NCBI GenBank assembly: GCA_964019335.1
Contig: OZ025732.1
Span: 62,001 to 126,000 of the forward strand
Source: Diplonema japonicum
Lineage: Eukaryota > Euglenozoa > Diplonemea > Diplonemida > Diplonemidae
Length of the DNA: 64,000 nt
Direction of reading: 5' to 3'
Part shown: positions 19,346-29,907 of the stretch, one piece after another
Position numbering within the stretch: the first letter of the stretch is position 1
How the letters are laid out: every line of letters begins with the position of its first letter
Notes under the pieces: generated by a model
What the model saw: the letters and a program-made list of their open reading frames with translations, nothing else
Database searches by the model: none
What the model was told of the DNA's origin: nothing
Position numbers and translations under genes: made by a program

Positions 19346-20031
19346 GCCAACACCGGCCTCCTTTAACTCATATATTCTTTTTCTCCCCCCCCCCCTTTTC
19401 TTTTTTCTTTAGGTGGTGGGGATAACTGGTGACGAACAGGCAGTAAATTGCACGAGCGCAGAATCTCGCCGCCAACACCGGCCTCCTTTATCTCATACAT
19501 ATATTTTTTTTGAGACAAGGGGGACGTTCCAAGACAGGAACCTCCTATCTCATCTCTTTTTTTTTTTGTTCCCCCGTTGACAAATATGAAGAATCACTCT
19601 TCTTTTTTTACTGAATAAAAAAAAAAAAGAACCCCCAACGAAAAAGTTTGCCCCCCCCCCCCCCCCCCCACTTATATTCATTATATAAGAAAAGAATCGA
19701 AGATTATAAAAAAAAAAAAGAACATGGAAAAAAAAAAAAAACTCTCACGAGGATGGGATTACCCTCCCCGTTGAGGAAAGTGGCAGAACTGTACTACCTC
19801 CCTTCAAATTTTTGTTTCCCTTTTTTTTTCCTTTTTTTTTGTCTCACAAACACTTCCTTTAACTCATATATTCTTTTTTTTTTTTTGGTTTTCTTTTTTG
19901 TCCTAACTCTTTAACAATATTATTGTCGAGACTAAAACTAGTTGATGGCAGCGTAATGAGCTACCCTCCCGCTCGTGCGCACAAACAACCCACCTAGTGG
20001 GTGCGGCCTTAGCAAGTCGAAAAGGAAGTGG

Positions 20032-20065
<34 letters not shown>

Positions 20066-20578
20066 AAGTGGAGCGCCAAACTAGTTTTCTCTTTGTTTTT
20101 GTAGCAGTGCTTTGTGCAGTATTTATTCTTTCCCACCCCTTTTTATCTATTTCTTCGCTTCTTCATCCTAACTTAAAACCATTTCAGGTGCCAGGACGCC
20201 ACGAACAACCGGCCTCCTTTATTTTCTTTTTTCTTTCTTTCCTTTCTTTTTTTTTTTTTTTTTTTGTTTCTTTTTTTTTTTTTTTTTTTTCCCTTCCCTC
20301 TTTGTTTTATTTTTGGAAAAAAAAAAAAAAAAGAAAAAAAAAAAGAGTAGAGGCAGCTTGTCTGTTTTATCCTTCGTAGGCCTCTTCTTCTCTTCTTTTT
20401 TTTTTTTCTTTTTTTTTTTTCGTGGGAAAAGATGTTCTGAAATGGATCCGAACGGTACCGTGCACAAGGGTGCACACACTACGATTCATCGGGACCGGAT
20501 CGTGAAGCATGACCTAGAGGCGTTAAGAATGGTGGATAGGTGCAGGTGGAGGACGGGAACAAGGGGGCGAGCCTCCTT

Positions 20579-20617
<39 letters not shown>

Positions 20618-21787
20618 CATATTTTGCTGCAGGTAGTGGATGAAAAACAAGGGAGCGTCTCAAAAGACTTTCCTTTGGAGGAAAGACCCAAACAAATCTT
20701 TTTTCCAAGATCTGCTGAAAAGTCCAAAAGAAAAAAAGATGCCGTCTGTACCTTTGTTTAATTTTCGCTTTATTCTAACTTACAATCATTTCAGGTACCT
20801 TTGTCTAATCCAGCTAGCAGTCAACCTTTCCAAATGTCGCATCTTGTCAGGGCAACAATTCTGTCTTGAAGAATGCGCCTTTTTTTTTTCTTTTTTTTTT
20901 TTTTCTTATAAGTAGAGACAAGGGGGACTTTCCAAGACAGGAACCTCCTTTATCTCATCTCTTTTTTTTTTTTCTTCCGAACAGAAAACAGAATTCTATT
21001 ATCGAGGCAGCAGTTGCAAGAACAAAAGGAACGAGGCTACCCTGTCGCAAAAAAAAAAAAAAAAAAAAAAAAAAGATCTCTGAAAGAAAAAAAATCGTTT
21101 TTTTTTTTTTTTAAACATTTCTTTAAAGCCCCATTTCTTTTTTTTTTTTTTTTATCTTTTGCTGCAGCATTGAACAGAAAGAGTGTTGCAAAGAGTCGGG
21201 GGGGAACCCCCCCCCCCCCCCCCCCGTCTTCCTCTCTCCACCCTTTTTTTTTAAAAAGAAAACACAGAATAAAGCAAGAACTTCTTAAACGAAAGGAATT
21301 TAAAAAAAAAAAATACTTCAGCTTGTAGGACGTTTAACTCGGTAACCCTAACTCTTTCTCCCCCCGTTGCAAAAAGAAAAAAAAAAAAAAGAAAAAATGC
21401 TACTGGAAGAATCTTCTTGTCATTTTTTTTTTCTTTTTTTTTTTTTTTTTTATTTCACCCTTCGTCATTTTCTTCACTCACTAGGGGCCTCATAATTTAA
21501 CGCGAAATGCGGGCCCTCGTGCAAAAAATTCGGGAACTCGAGTTAAATAATGACTCATAATTTGTTGGCAATAAATAGCTATATTTAGCAGTGATTGGAG
21601 ATAACATAAAGAAAGAGTTCGACAGCTGCAAACATTGCCAGACACATACGACGGCTATGTCGCCGATGATCTGATGGTGGAAGCCGGCACAGCCGCCGAA
21701 AAAGAAAGAGAAACCGCTGCTGAAAGGGGATAGGTGCAGGTAGTGGTTAAGGGACGTCTCACAAAAGACTTCCTTTAGCTCATAAAT

Positions 21788-21832
<45 letters not shown>

Positions 21833-22446
21833 CCGAGCAAAGAAATAATTTCTCACTGCCTCTCATACTTTTTTTTTTTGCTCGAGCGGGATGGAGGGGG
21901 GAAGAAGAAAAAAAAGTAAAACGGAACAACCCTTTCCTTCCTCCTAAAGAAAAAGAAAGTTTGCCAAGCTTATCTCTTTTTGTTTTAGCAATATTATTGT
22001 CGAGACTAAAAACTAGTTGATGGCAGCGTAATGAGCTATTTTATTAGGTAAAATTCCGCTCGTGCGCACAAACAAATGGAGCGCCAAACTAGTTTTTTTT
22101 TTCCTCTCCCTTTTACGAGTTTACTCAGTGCTTACTACCTTCAGTGCCCCCTGGACATTTCTTCTTTCTTTTTTTCAGGTAGAAGATAAGAACAAGGAGG
22201 GCGTCTCACAAAGACTTCCTTTACTCATATATATATTTGTGCACAAATCCAAAGATAAACTCCAGATGCAAAAAAAGAGGGGGAAAAAAAAAGGGGGGTC
22301 TTCTCGATCCTAAAGAAAAAAAAAAAAAAAAAAAAAAAAAAAAGAAAAGGCCGCCAAATCTGGTATGTAGAAGACTTACCTCCTTATCTTTGTCTATCTT
22401 GCTTTTCTTTCTTTTTTTTCTTTTTTTTTTTTTTTTTTTTTTTTTA
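19346..22446. other. Repeat- and homopolymer-rich desert
   Basis: Three kilobases of short repeat pieces, with no gene I can support: a SINE-1 3' end at 19986-20064, an acceptor-like motif at 20168-20187 with its pyrimidine tract, and another at 20775-20794. A block starting ATTATTGTCGAGACTAAAA occurs near 19918 and 21990. There are many A/T runs of 20-35 bases and poly(C) at about 21207. Confidence 0.6.
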
Positions 22447-22740
22447 TTACTGTAAAACGAATAATGTCGGACGGAAAAATTCTCGGACAGAAAAATTCCC
22501 GGACGGAAAAACTCCCGGACACCAAAAAAACCTGGACATTTTTCCGTCCGGGAGTTTTTCTGGGAAGAAGTTTTTTTACTTAAGGGGGGGTAGCAGCTCC
22601 CACCACGTTTGCCTGGAAGGGTTTTATTCCTTGTGCAGAGCCAAAATGTTTACCCTGCGTGGCAATTTTTCTTCCCCTTTCAATGCACCAACAAACAGCA
22701 CCCACGGGATCTTTAACTTCTCATAAACCCGTACTTCTTT

Positions 22741-24000
22741 CGTCAAATTGACCAGTTCGACTACCCAAGGCACGTTGAGCAGCTGGCTTGTGAGGGGCCC
22801 AACTTTGGTGCTGACACCCCCGGCCAGCTCACCCCCGAGAGGTGGAGGAGATAAACTCTTTACACCGGGCCGAGAAGGCTACGGCCTCTGCCTCGGTCAG
22901 AAGACGGCAGCAACAGGTTCAACAGAGCCCCCAGTTTCTTCCAGACGGAAATACTGGACGTTGCTATTCCACCCTACCACACCCTGGCCACCGCGACGCC
23001 GTGATAGCAGCGTATCGCCCAATACGGGATTTAGCATCCTTCGGGGGCTGAAAGGTTTTTGCTTGAGTCGATAGGTAAAACGGGCTTGGCGAGCCTATCC
23101 CAGCACAACAAATATGCACCTATGCAGAAGGGCTGCTGCGCGCCAATCCAGCCCGAAAGACAGACCTGGCAGACTGACAAAACTTTGCAGCAAGAAAGAC
23201 AAAAGCCGCAAGCCACCTCCGGAAAGCCCGGAAACGAGAAGGACAACGAGAAGGCACGCTGTTTAACAATGGAATTCAGGTCCATAATCGACACCCATAA
23301 AGTAAGGCCGGAATTGGTCTGGAATACGGGGTTAAAAACTAAAACGAAAAGGGGTGCTAAGGTCGTAAAAAGTCCGTGGCTTGGGGGACAAAACGGGCTA
23401 TAACCGAACAGCTGGCCGTTTCCTTGGCTGGATGGGTTGCATCCGCACTTAAATACAAAGGCAAAGCGGGAACGCAACCGGCAGGGATTATCCGTGCCCC
23501 GGTCAAGCACCCGCCCATCGAATGGAGCCTAACGGCATCGCCCAATCATTGGGCTAATTATGATACACGGTATCTGGGTTACGGAGCTGTTTCTTCCTTT
23601 TTGCTATAAATCATCGATTCCCATGGTTTTGCCGAACGGGCCGGTTCTGCTGCTTGTCGGCGACCACAACTCTCATACGACCTATGCCTATGGGTTGTAG
23701 AGTTGTGGGGTGTGTGAAAAAGAAATAAGAAAGAAGGAGCATAGTTAGTTTATTACTTTCGTGCACTTGAACACTTCAGAGAAGAGAGAAATAAAAAAAG
23801 AGAGAGGACATAAACAAAAGAAGAAAAAAAAGATCTATGCCTATGGGTTCGTAGAGTGGTTCGCAGGCGCAAACGTGCACATTGCTTTTGTCCCCCTGGG
23901 CTCACCTACATGGTTCAACCGATGGATATTGGGTTGAACGCAGCTGTAAAGCATCTATTAAGAAAGGTAGTAGGCCACACGAAGGCTCGACAAGCTGATT
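22741..24000 (+). pseudogene. Broken DDE (DDE_1) transposase
   Basis: Several frames carry recognisable parts in order. First is ELVWNTGLKTKTKRGAKVV (23310-23370), like the first catalytic region of pogo transposases. Next is NHWANYDTRYLGYG (about 23545). Then VLLLVGDHNSHTTYAYG (23643-23694) is like the second Asp region with its HxSH. Last is PPGLTYMVQPMDIGLNAAVKH (about 23895-23955), like the PPxxTHxxQPLDxxxxxxxK signature. Stops, frameshifts and a 132 bp insertion separate them, so no active enzyme can be made. Such transposases cut and paste the element at TA sites. Confidence 0.7.
23702..23833 (+). repeat. Insertion flanked by a direct duplication inside the transposase relic
   Basis: CTATGCCTATGGGTT followed by (C)GTAGAG occurs on both sides (about 23682-23703 and 23833-23854). 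Only one copy is needed for the transposase reading HTTYAYGFVEWFAGANVHIAF. The insert is A-rich with no coding potential and no visible terminal repeats. Confidence 0.5.
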
Positions 24001-24243
24001 GCCTCAGGGGCAGCAAGGGAGGACAATGTTGCAGAAAGGGAACCCTGGGGGTTTCTTCGCGCGGTTGCCGTTTGCAGCCCTGGCCAGTATGTAGGTGGTA
24101 GTGGACCAGGCGCCTTACCTAAAAAAAATTCCCGGACGGAAAAAATCACCAATTTTTTTTTTTCTTTTTTTTTTTTTTATTTTTTTAAAAAAAAAATCGC
24201 ATTACTTTAAAGATGCCCCCCTCTCCCAAAAAATAATAAAAAA

Positions 24244-25242
24244 ATGAGCATAGCAAAGTACATCGACCGGCAAACTGTCGCAAAGGCTTTGGTCCTGATT
24301 GTGCTGTGGGGTGTGTGCATCTACTTTGTTGTGAAGCTCAGCAGGGAGTACCAAGACTCTGGCCAGAAGAACACCGTCTCACAGGACATCCTTCGCGTGA
24401 CCTCCATGGAGGTACCATACTTCATTGTAGCAACCAGTGCGGGGGAGTGCAAGTGGAATATGTTGGGCTGCTCTTTCTTCAGAAACTCAACATTGACTAG
24501 CTGTTCTGAAGCGGTCACCTATCGAGATCTTACAGGAGAAGTTTCTTTTCTAAACGCAACACGAGCAAGGGAGCTAGGCGTGCTCTTCACCACCCCCTTT
24601 GACATTATCTTATGGAACTTTAAATTGGTGTTCGTTTCCAATGGTACCCCAGCGACCCCTGGTGCATGCAGGCTCTTAACCCACGATTTATTTGTGATAC
24701 CGGTGGGAGACCAGGCTACTATAGCTGACATTGTGAATGGGGGGAATAATCTAGATTTGAACCGGGTAGGCATTCCCTCGTACATTGGGTACGGCCAGCA
24801 TGCACACTTCACCTTCTCCCTCGAGCAGGAGATCTTCATCGGGAGCAACAAGCCTCAAAACACCACCACGTTCGGTCTGACACAGTTCCCCGTTTTCCCC
24901 AAGAAAGACGCCTTTCAACTTCGCATCAGCGCTGCCTCATTTTACGTCCGCCGTATTGTTCACAAGGAAGGCCAGTCGCTCATCGACCTCATGGGAGGGA
25001 TCTTCGGGTGGGTCGGGATCCTCACAGGAGCGTGTATCCAAAGTCTGTTCTCCACCCTGGTCGATGTCGCAGCGAAGGCCAAGAAGGAACAGGAGAAACA
25101 GATGAAAAAGAAGAAGCGGATGGATAGCCTTGGTGAAAATGACTTTGACAGCTTGAAGCAAAGCATGCTACCTGTGGATCTTACAGGCGATAAGGCAGCT
25201 GTACAGGGTGAGCGTATCGAGGTCGCGGTGTTCAATCTTTGA
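24244..25242 (+). CDS. Two-pass membrane protein, family member 3
   Basis: The protein has 332 residues. Membrane segment 1 (about 15-31, LVLIVLWGVCIYFVVKL) is followed by an ectodomain with several Cys and N-glycosylation sites, then HFTFSLEQEIFIG and QLRISAASFYVRRIVHKEG. Membrane segment 2 (GGIFGWVGILTGACIQSLF) and a Lys-rich tail with KKKKR end the protein. The first 100 or so bases and the last 460 are almost identical to the member at 26760, while the middle of the ectodomain differs strongly. The tail lacks an obvious retention or prenylation signal. Function is unknown; a DEG/ENaC-like channel is the best structural guess. Confidence 0.8.
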   Translation: MSIAKYIDRQTVAKALVLIVLWGVCIYFVVKLSREYQDSGQKNTVSQDILRVTSMEVPYFIVATSAGECKWNMLGCSFFRNSTLTSCSEAVTYRDLTGEVSFLNATRARELGVLFTTPFDIILWNFKLVFVSNGTPATPGACRLLTHDLFVIPVGDQATIADIVNGGNNLDLNRVGIPSYIGYGQHAHFTFSLEQEIFIGSNKPQNTTTFGLTQFPVFPKKDAFQLRISAASFYVRRIVHKEGQSLIDLMGGIFGWVGILTGACIQSLFSTLVDVAAKAKKEQEKQMKKKKRMDSLGENDFDSLKQSMLPVDLTGDKAAVQGERIEVAVFNL

Positions 25243-25347
25243 TATACATAAAAAGAGTTTGGATACCTTCGACAGCTTGAAGACAGTGCTTCTTTCAAAT
25301 GTGAAAAAGAGGAGGGGTGTCACGTACGACTTACCACTTACGACTAG

Positions 25348-25378
<31 letters not shown>

Positions 25379-26564
25379 TTCTTACGAGAAAACAACAGGA
25401 CTATTCTAACTCGTTCCTCTTTTCTTTTTTTTTTTTTCTCTTCCGTTTTTTTTTTTTTTTTTTTCCAACCATTCTAAAGCTACAGTTTCTGTACTTTTAC
25501 AGGTGGTAGGGGCAGCAAACTGCACGAGCGCAGAATCTTGGTTACCGGGACGCCCCGGCTAGGGTTGAGTTACACACCGCACGCATTAAGGACACGACGC
25601 GGAACGCAGAAGAAGCTATGCGCCCCCTGTAATCAAGTAGATGGCCAGTGCTTCGTTGCACTTAACGCCACTTTAGTGTTGCAATCAAAGCCCCATTTTC
25701 TTTTTTTTTTTTTTTCTCTTGTTTTAATACAAAAAGGTAGGCACGCCACCGCAGTGGGCAGTGATCAGTGCGGTAGGCAGTTGCTAACCAGCTTTGTTTC
25801 CTATCAAAGAACCGTCTGTGGCTAGCCTTAAACAAGGAGGAGGGGAGGGGCAACGCGTTATTTTTTTTTTCTTCTTTTTTCTTTTTACTTTTTTTATCTT
25901 CGTTCAATAAACGCGTGCTCTTTCTTCAGTTCTCTCATCCCCCCTGTGGCTGGAGGGCTTGCGGCCTGACTGCAGTGCACTAGACTAGGCGAACGTCAAC
26001 GGCTCATAGCCGAGATATACGTACACCTTCCACCGGTTAAAAAATGGGTCTCCTCCCCCCCCCCCCCTTTCTTTTTCTTTTTCTTTTTGAAGATATGTTG
26101 AAACAAGGAGGGTGGCACGCCCTATTGAATTGTTTATCACGAAAAAAAGGGTACACGTTGTTCCAAAGCGGGCCAGATTTGCCCTTCAACAGTTTTTTAA
26201 AAAGCACCATTTTGATAAACATCAGCACCCAGTCATTTAAGGGATCCTTTTTATAAATATCCCGTTTTTCTTTTCCCGGAAAAAAAAAAAAAAAAGAAAG
26301 GACTCCTGCTGGTACAATGATAAAGCCAGGAGGACGGGGAAAAAAAAAAAGAATTTAAAAAAGAAAAGAAAAAAAAAAAAAAAAACAACCCTTTTGCAAG
26401 AACGACTCTTTGACTTTTGTCTAAACAAAAAGGGGGAACGTTGGCAATGTGTTTTCGGGTTTACAAACCTTCTCCAGGTTTTACCCAGAATATATACGGC
26501 TTGTTCCTCTTCTATTGATTTTGGTAAAATAAAGTGGACTTTATTTCTTTCTGTCCCGCGCACC
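25243..26564. other. Intergenic stretch with repeat E and T-rich tracts
   Basis: Contains a repeat E copy (25501-25706), pyrimidine runs, and A-rich stretches at 26280-26385. No convincing gene on either strand. Confidence 0.55.
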
Positions 26565-26722
26565 GGCTGGGGTTGAGCATACCGCACGCATTAAGGACAC
26601 GACGCGGAACGCAGAAGAAGCTACTGCTCGGCCGAGGAGCGCCCCCTGTATTCAAGTAGGTAGTTCGTGCTTCATTGCACGCTTAACGCCACCTAGTGTT
26701 GCAATCAAAGCCCCATTTGTTT
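26565..26722 (+). repeat. Dispersed repeat E, 3' part
   Basis: From GCACCGGCTGGGGTTGAGC to GCAATCAAAGCCCCATTTG, ending 38 bases before the next start codon. The same segment ends 25501-25706. Confidence 0.65.
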
Positions 26723-26759
26723 TGTAAAAAAAAGGGGGGGGGGAGGAATAAAAAGAAAA

Positions 26760-27764
26760 ATGAGCATAGCAAAGTACATCGACCGGCAAACTGTCGCAAA
26801 GGCTTTGGTCCTGATTGTGCTGTGGGGTGTGTGCATCTACTTTGTGGTGAAGCTCAGCAGGGAGTACCAAGAAGAAGGGCAGAAGAACACCGTCTCACAG
26901 GAGCTGAAGAGTGTAGCCTCCTTGGAGCTACCGTACTTCCTGGTCTCCACGCTCGTGGGAGGAGAGTGCAGGTGGATGATGAACGAGTGTATTTTCTTAG
27001 GGAACACAACCGTGGACTGCTCAGAGGCAGTAACTAATAATGTTCTTTCAGGTTCAGTTGCTCTCTTGAACGCCTCACGGGCAAGGGAGCTTGGCATGCG
27101 ATTCACGACACCCTTTGACATAGTGTCTTGGGGCTTCAAACTCATATTCACATCTAATCAGACATCTGCTTCTCTCGAAGCCTGTGGTCTTGAAGGCTTG
27201 CAACACTCGCAGTTCGTCATTCCCCTTGGCGATCAGAAGACAGTAGACAGGCTTGAAGAAGAACTAGACAATGACGACCTGAGGCGGATAGGCATTCCCT
27301 CGTACATTGGGTTCGGTCAGATGGCACACTTCACCTTCTCGCTCGAACAGGAGATCTTCATCGGGAGCAACAAGCCTCAAAACACCACCACGTTCGGTCT
27401 GACACAGTTTCTAAACTTCCCCAAGAAAGACGCCTTTCAACTTCGCATCAGCGCTGCCTCATTTTACGTCCGCCGTATCGTTCACAAGGAAGGCCAGTCG
27501 CTCATCGACCTCATGGGAGGGATCTTCGGGTGGGTCGGGATCCTCACAGGAGCGTGTATCCAAAGTCTGTTCTCCACCCTGGTCGATGTCGCAGCGAAGG
27601 CCAAGAAGGAACAGGAGAAACAGATGAAAAAGAAGAAGCGGATGGATAGCCTTGGTGAAAATGACTTTGACAGCTTGAAGCAAAGCATGCTACCTGTGGA
27701 TCTTACAGGCGATAAGGCAGCTGTACAGGGTGAGCGTATCGAGGTCGCGGTGTTCAATCTTTGA
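26760..27764 (+). CDS. Two-pass membrane protein, family member 4
   Basis: The protein has 334 residues with the same plan as the member at 24244: TM1 at about 15-31, Cys-containing ectodomain with NTT, NAS and NQT type glycosylation sites, HFTFSLEQEIFIG, QLRISAASFYVRRIVHKEG, TM2 GGIFGWVGILTGACIQSLF, and the same tail ending VAVFNL. Residues about 1-50 and about 180-334 are essentially those of the upstream member, while about 50-180 are quite different. This mosaic suggests gene conversion of the ends or selection for change in the exposed part. The stop is followed by the same ATACATAA bases in both genes. Confidence 0.8.
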   Translation: MSIAKYIDRQTVAKALVLIVLWGVCIYFVVKLSREYQEEGQKNTVSQELKSVASLELPYFLVSTLVGGECRWMMNECIFLGNTTVDCSEAVTNNVLSGSVALLNASRARELGMRFTTPFDIVSWGFKLIFTSNQTSASLEACGLEGLQHSQFVIPLGDQKTVDRLEEELDNDDLRRIGIPSYIGFGQMAHFTFSLEQEIFIGSNKPQNTTTFGLTQFLNFPKKDAFQLRISAASFYVRRIVHKEGQSLIDLMGGIFGWVGILTGACIQSLFSTLVDVAAKAKKEQEKQMKKKKRMDSLGENDFDSLKQSMLPVDLTGDKAAVQGERIEVAVFNL

Positions 27765-29379
27765 TATACATAATAAATAAAAAAAAAAGTTTTTGTTTTA
27801 ACAATATTATTGTCGAGACTAAAAACTAGTTGATGGCAGCGTAATGAGCTATTTTTATTAGGTAAAATTCCGCTCGTGCGCACAAACAAAGAAAATGTCA
27901 AAGGCACGTGTTCGAACTAGGGAAGGTTAAGTGGACGGACGTCGAGACATCGACATATCTGGCCCATGATCTGGGTAACCATTGCGCGAGGGGGGGATCT
28001 CGAGTGCCTACGGGCGAAAATGAAAACGAAGGCCCTCCCGCTCGTGCACACAAACAAATGAAGCGCCAAACTAGTTTTTTTCTCCCGCCTAAAGCTAGTT
28101 TCAAAAATGTGAAGAAGAGAGGGGGTAAAGGAAAACCAAATACGACTGGTTTTTCTTTACCACATTTTTTCTTTCTTTTTTTTTTTTTAATACTTGTTGC
28201 CCTCAGTGCCTCGTGTTTTCTTTTCTGTACAAAAGAAATCTTTTTTTTTTTTCCTCTTCTTCTTCTTTTCTTTTCTTTCTAACTCTTTTGCCCAATGTGT
28301 GCACTTCCCCAATGTTCGTTTCATCTCGACTGTCCCTTTTCTTGAAATGCAAAAGAAGTAAAAGTACAGGGGATGAAAGTGTAAGCGAACGTCTGATTCC
28401 TCCTTACTGCCCTTTTTCGATAATCTATGTTATCAATCCCATCTTATCTATCCGTATCCGTATCTAATCTTCGTTGATTTTTCTCTTTTGACATCCAGTG
28501 ACTGTGAGGTGGGTAAACCCCTTGGCCTCAGATGTCTTGTTTTGGCTTTGCTGTGTCGGACCCCCCCCCCCCCCCCCCCCCCAGACTCATTGTTAAGGTG
28601 GTTGAAGGCGTCATCGTTGTTGATTCATTTTTAGAAAATTCTTGTCTTCCGTCGGGGGGGTTACCAGTGATTTCCTTTTGACACTGTGAGCCAACCCCCT
28701 CATGTCAAGGCAGTATTCAGTGCTGCTTTCATTTGACACTCCGACTTTTTTTATTTATTTTTTTTTTTTATTTTACATTTCTTTTTTTTTTTCTCTTACT
28801 CTCTCCTGTCTCACTCAAAGACAAACGAGCGAAGCCTATGATGGCCCCTCCACAATAGGCTTCTTCAATTGACCCGAACGAACATAAACAAGGAAAATTC
28901 GACGGTCAAGAAGCAAAAAAGAAAGAAAAAAAAAAAAAAAAGAAGAAAATTTATTTTTTTTTTTTTTTCGTTCTTCTTTTTTTTTTTTTTCCTCTCTTGT
29001 TACAATATCAGTATGCCCAACCTTACGTACGTGGCTTGTGCAGGGCGGCACCAACACTGGGCCTTCTTTATCTCTTTTTTGATCCTTCTGTTTCGCGAAT
29101 AGACCCCCTTTTGTTTTCTTTTCTTTGATTAAACTAATAAATAAGGGGGGGAAAGAAAAGAAGTAGAAATCCAGCTGCCTTTCAAGCTTTGCATATTGCT
29201 GGTTTTCCCAGACCAACTCTTCCCACTCTTCATCAAGCACACACACCACAGTATGCTGCTTCACTTGGCAGAAAAAAGAGGGAAAAGTTGAATTACTAAA
29301 AAGAAATACCTCAGATGTGGTCCCTTTATCTCACTTTGTATTTTGGTACCGTTCGCTCTTCCTGACGGTTCCCTTCGTC
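27765..29379. other. Intergenic stretch with dispersed repeat F and homopolymers
   Basis: 27803-27895 and 28035-28080 hold the ATTATTGTCGAGACTAAAAA...CGCTCGTGCGCACAAACAAA block also found near 19918 and 21990. A C run lies at 28561-28582. 29010-29040 has an acceptor-like TTACAATATCAG before TATGCCCAACCTT, a piece of the Ubl-ANK leader. No gene recognised. Confidence 0.5.
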
Positions 29380-29510
29380 CACAAAATAGGTGAGGTCTGG
29401 GGGGACAAACGCTAAGTGAACGTTTGTTTCTGAAAACAAGTTCACAAAAGCCTGCGTAATGCGGACATTGTAGTCATCAAAGATGAGGTTGTAGCAAAAA
29501 AAAAGGGAGC
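29380..29510 (-). pseudogene. pogo-like transposase fragment, second lineage
   Basis: The minus strand reads NLIFDDYNVRITQAF, then NVHLAFVPPDLTYFV. This aligns with HNSHTTYAYGFVEWFAGANVHIAFVPPGLTYMV of the element at 22447, so it covers the second catalytic Asp region and the PPxLTY motif. The residues differ enough to mean another subfamily. The QPxD after LTY is lost. Only about 40 codons remain. Confidence 0.5.
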
Positions 29511-29706
29511 AACATATCTTCTACCCAGATTGTCTCAAATCCCTAACCTTGACGTCGCACTGGACGAGAAAGGTGAACCCCCCTCCGTTACTTTTGACAA
29601 CCTCACTTTTACCATTCTGCGTGTCGCTGCACGCCTCCCTAACCTTCGGGTCAGGTATCTCAGCGGACTGTTATTCTTTAACACCAATGTTGACAAAAAA
29701 AAATAA
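29506..29706 (+). CDS. Unrecognised partial coding stretch
   Basis: A 66-codon open frame without a start codon begins GATYLLPRLSQIPNLDVAL and ends in Lys codons of an A run. The composition looks protein-like (TFDNLTFTILRVAARLPNLRV) and it is followed by the conserved leader of the Ubl-ANK family. It is probably a captured exon or element fragment. I cannot assign a family. Confidence 0.3.
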   Translation, partial: GATYLLPRLSQIPNLDVALDEKGEPPSVTFDNLTFTILRVAARLPNLRVRYLSGLLFFNTNVDKKK

Positions 29707-29768
29707 AAAAAAGAAGGCAACAAGCAACACAGGATATTGAAAGAAAACAAGAAAAGAGACCAAAACCA

Positions 29769-29862
29769 TGAAAGGAAGCGAAGGACCATCGGCAGTGACG
29801 CTGCAGGCGAGGCTCCCACCTCTGAGACCATCAGCATTGAGGCAGTGGCTTCGGAGGAGATG
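29769..29862 (+). pseudogene. 5' end of a Ubl-ANK gene, fused to an LRR gene leader
   Basis: ATGAAAGGAAGCGAAGGACC and the next 70 bases match the start of the Ubl-ANK gene at 7524, with one base missing in CTCCC(C)ACC that shifts the frame. At GAGGAGATG it is joined to CACAGTAGCCAAAAG, a family B tail remnant, which leads to the Ubl-LRR start at 29908. Confidence 0.65.
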
Positions 29863-29907
29863 CACAGTAGCCAAAAGAAAATGAAAAGAAAGAGATCAAA
29901 TGAAGGA

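Larger units (their letters stand above)
22447..24143 (+). mobile_element. pogo/Tigger-like DNA transposon, decayed
   Basis: The 5' end TACTGTAAAACGAATAATG with repeated CGGACGGAAAAAT motifs matches the end of the inverted fragment at 4523. The 3' end has the complementary CCCGGACGGAAAAA but is cut off by a poly(T) tract before the terminal bases. Inside are broken pieces of a DDE transposase. The TA before CTGTAAAA fits the TA target of pogo/mariner elements. Confidence 0.7.
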
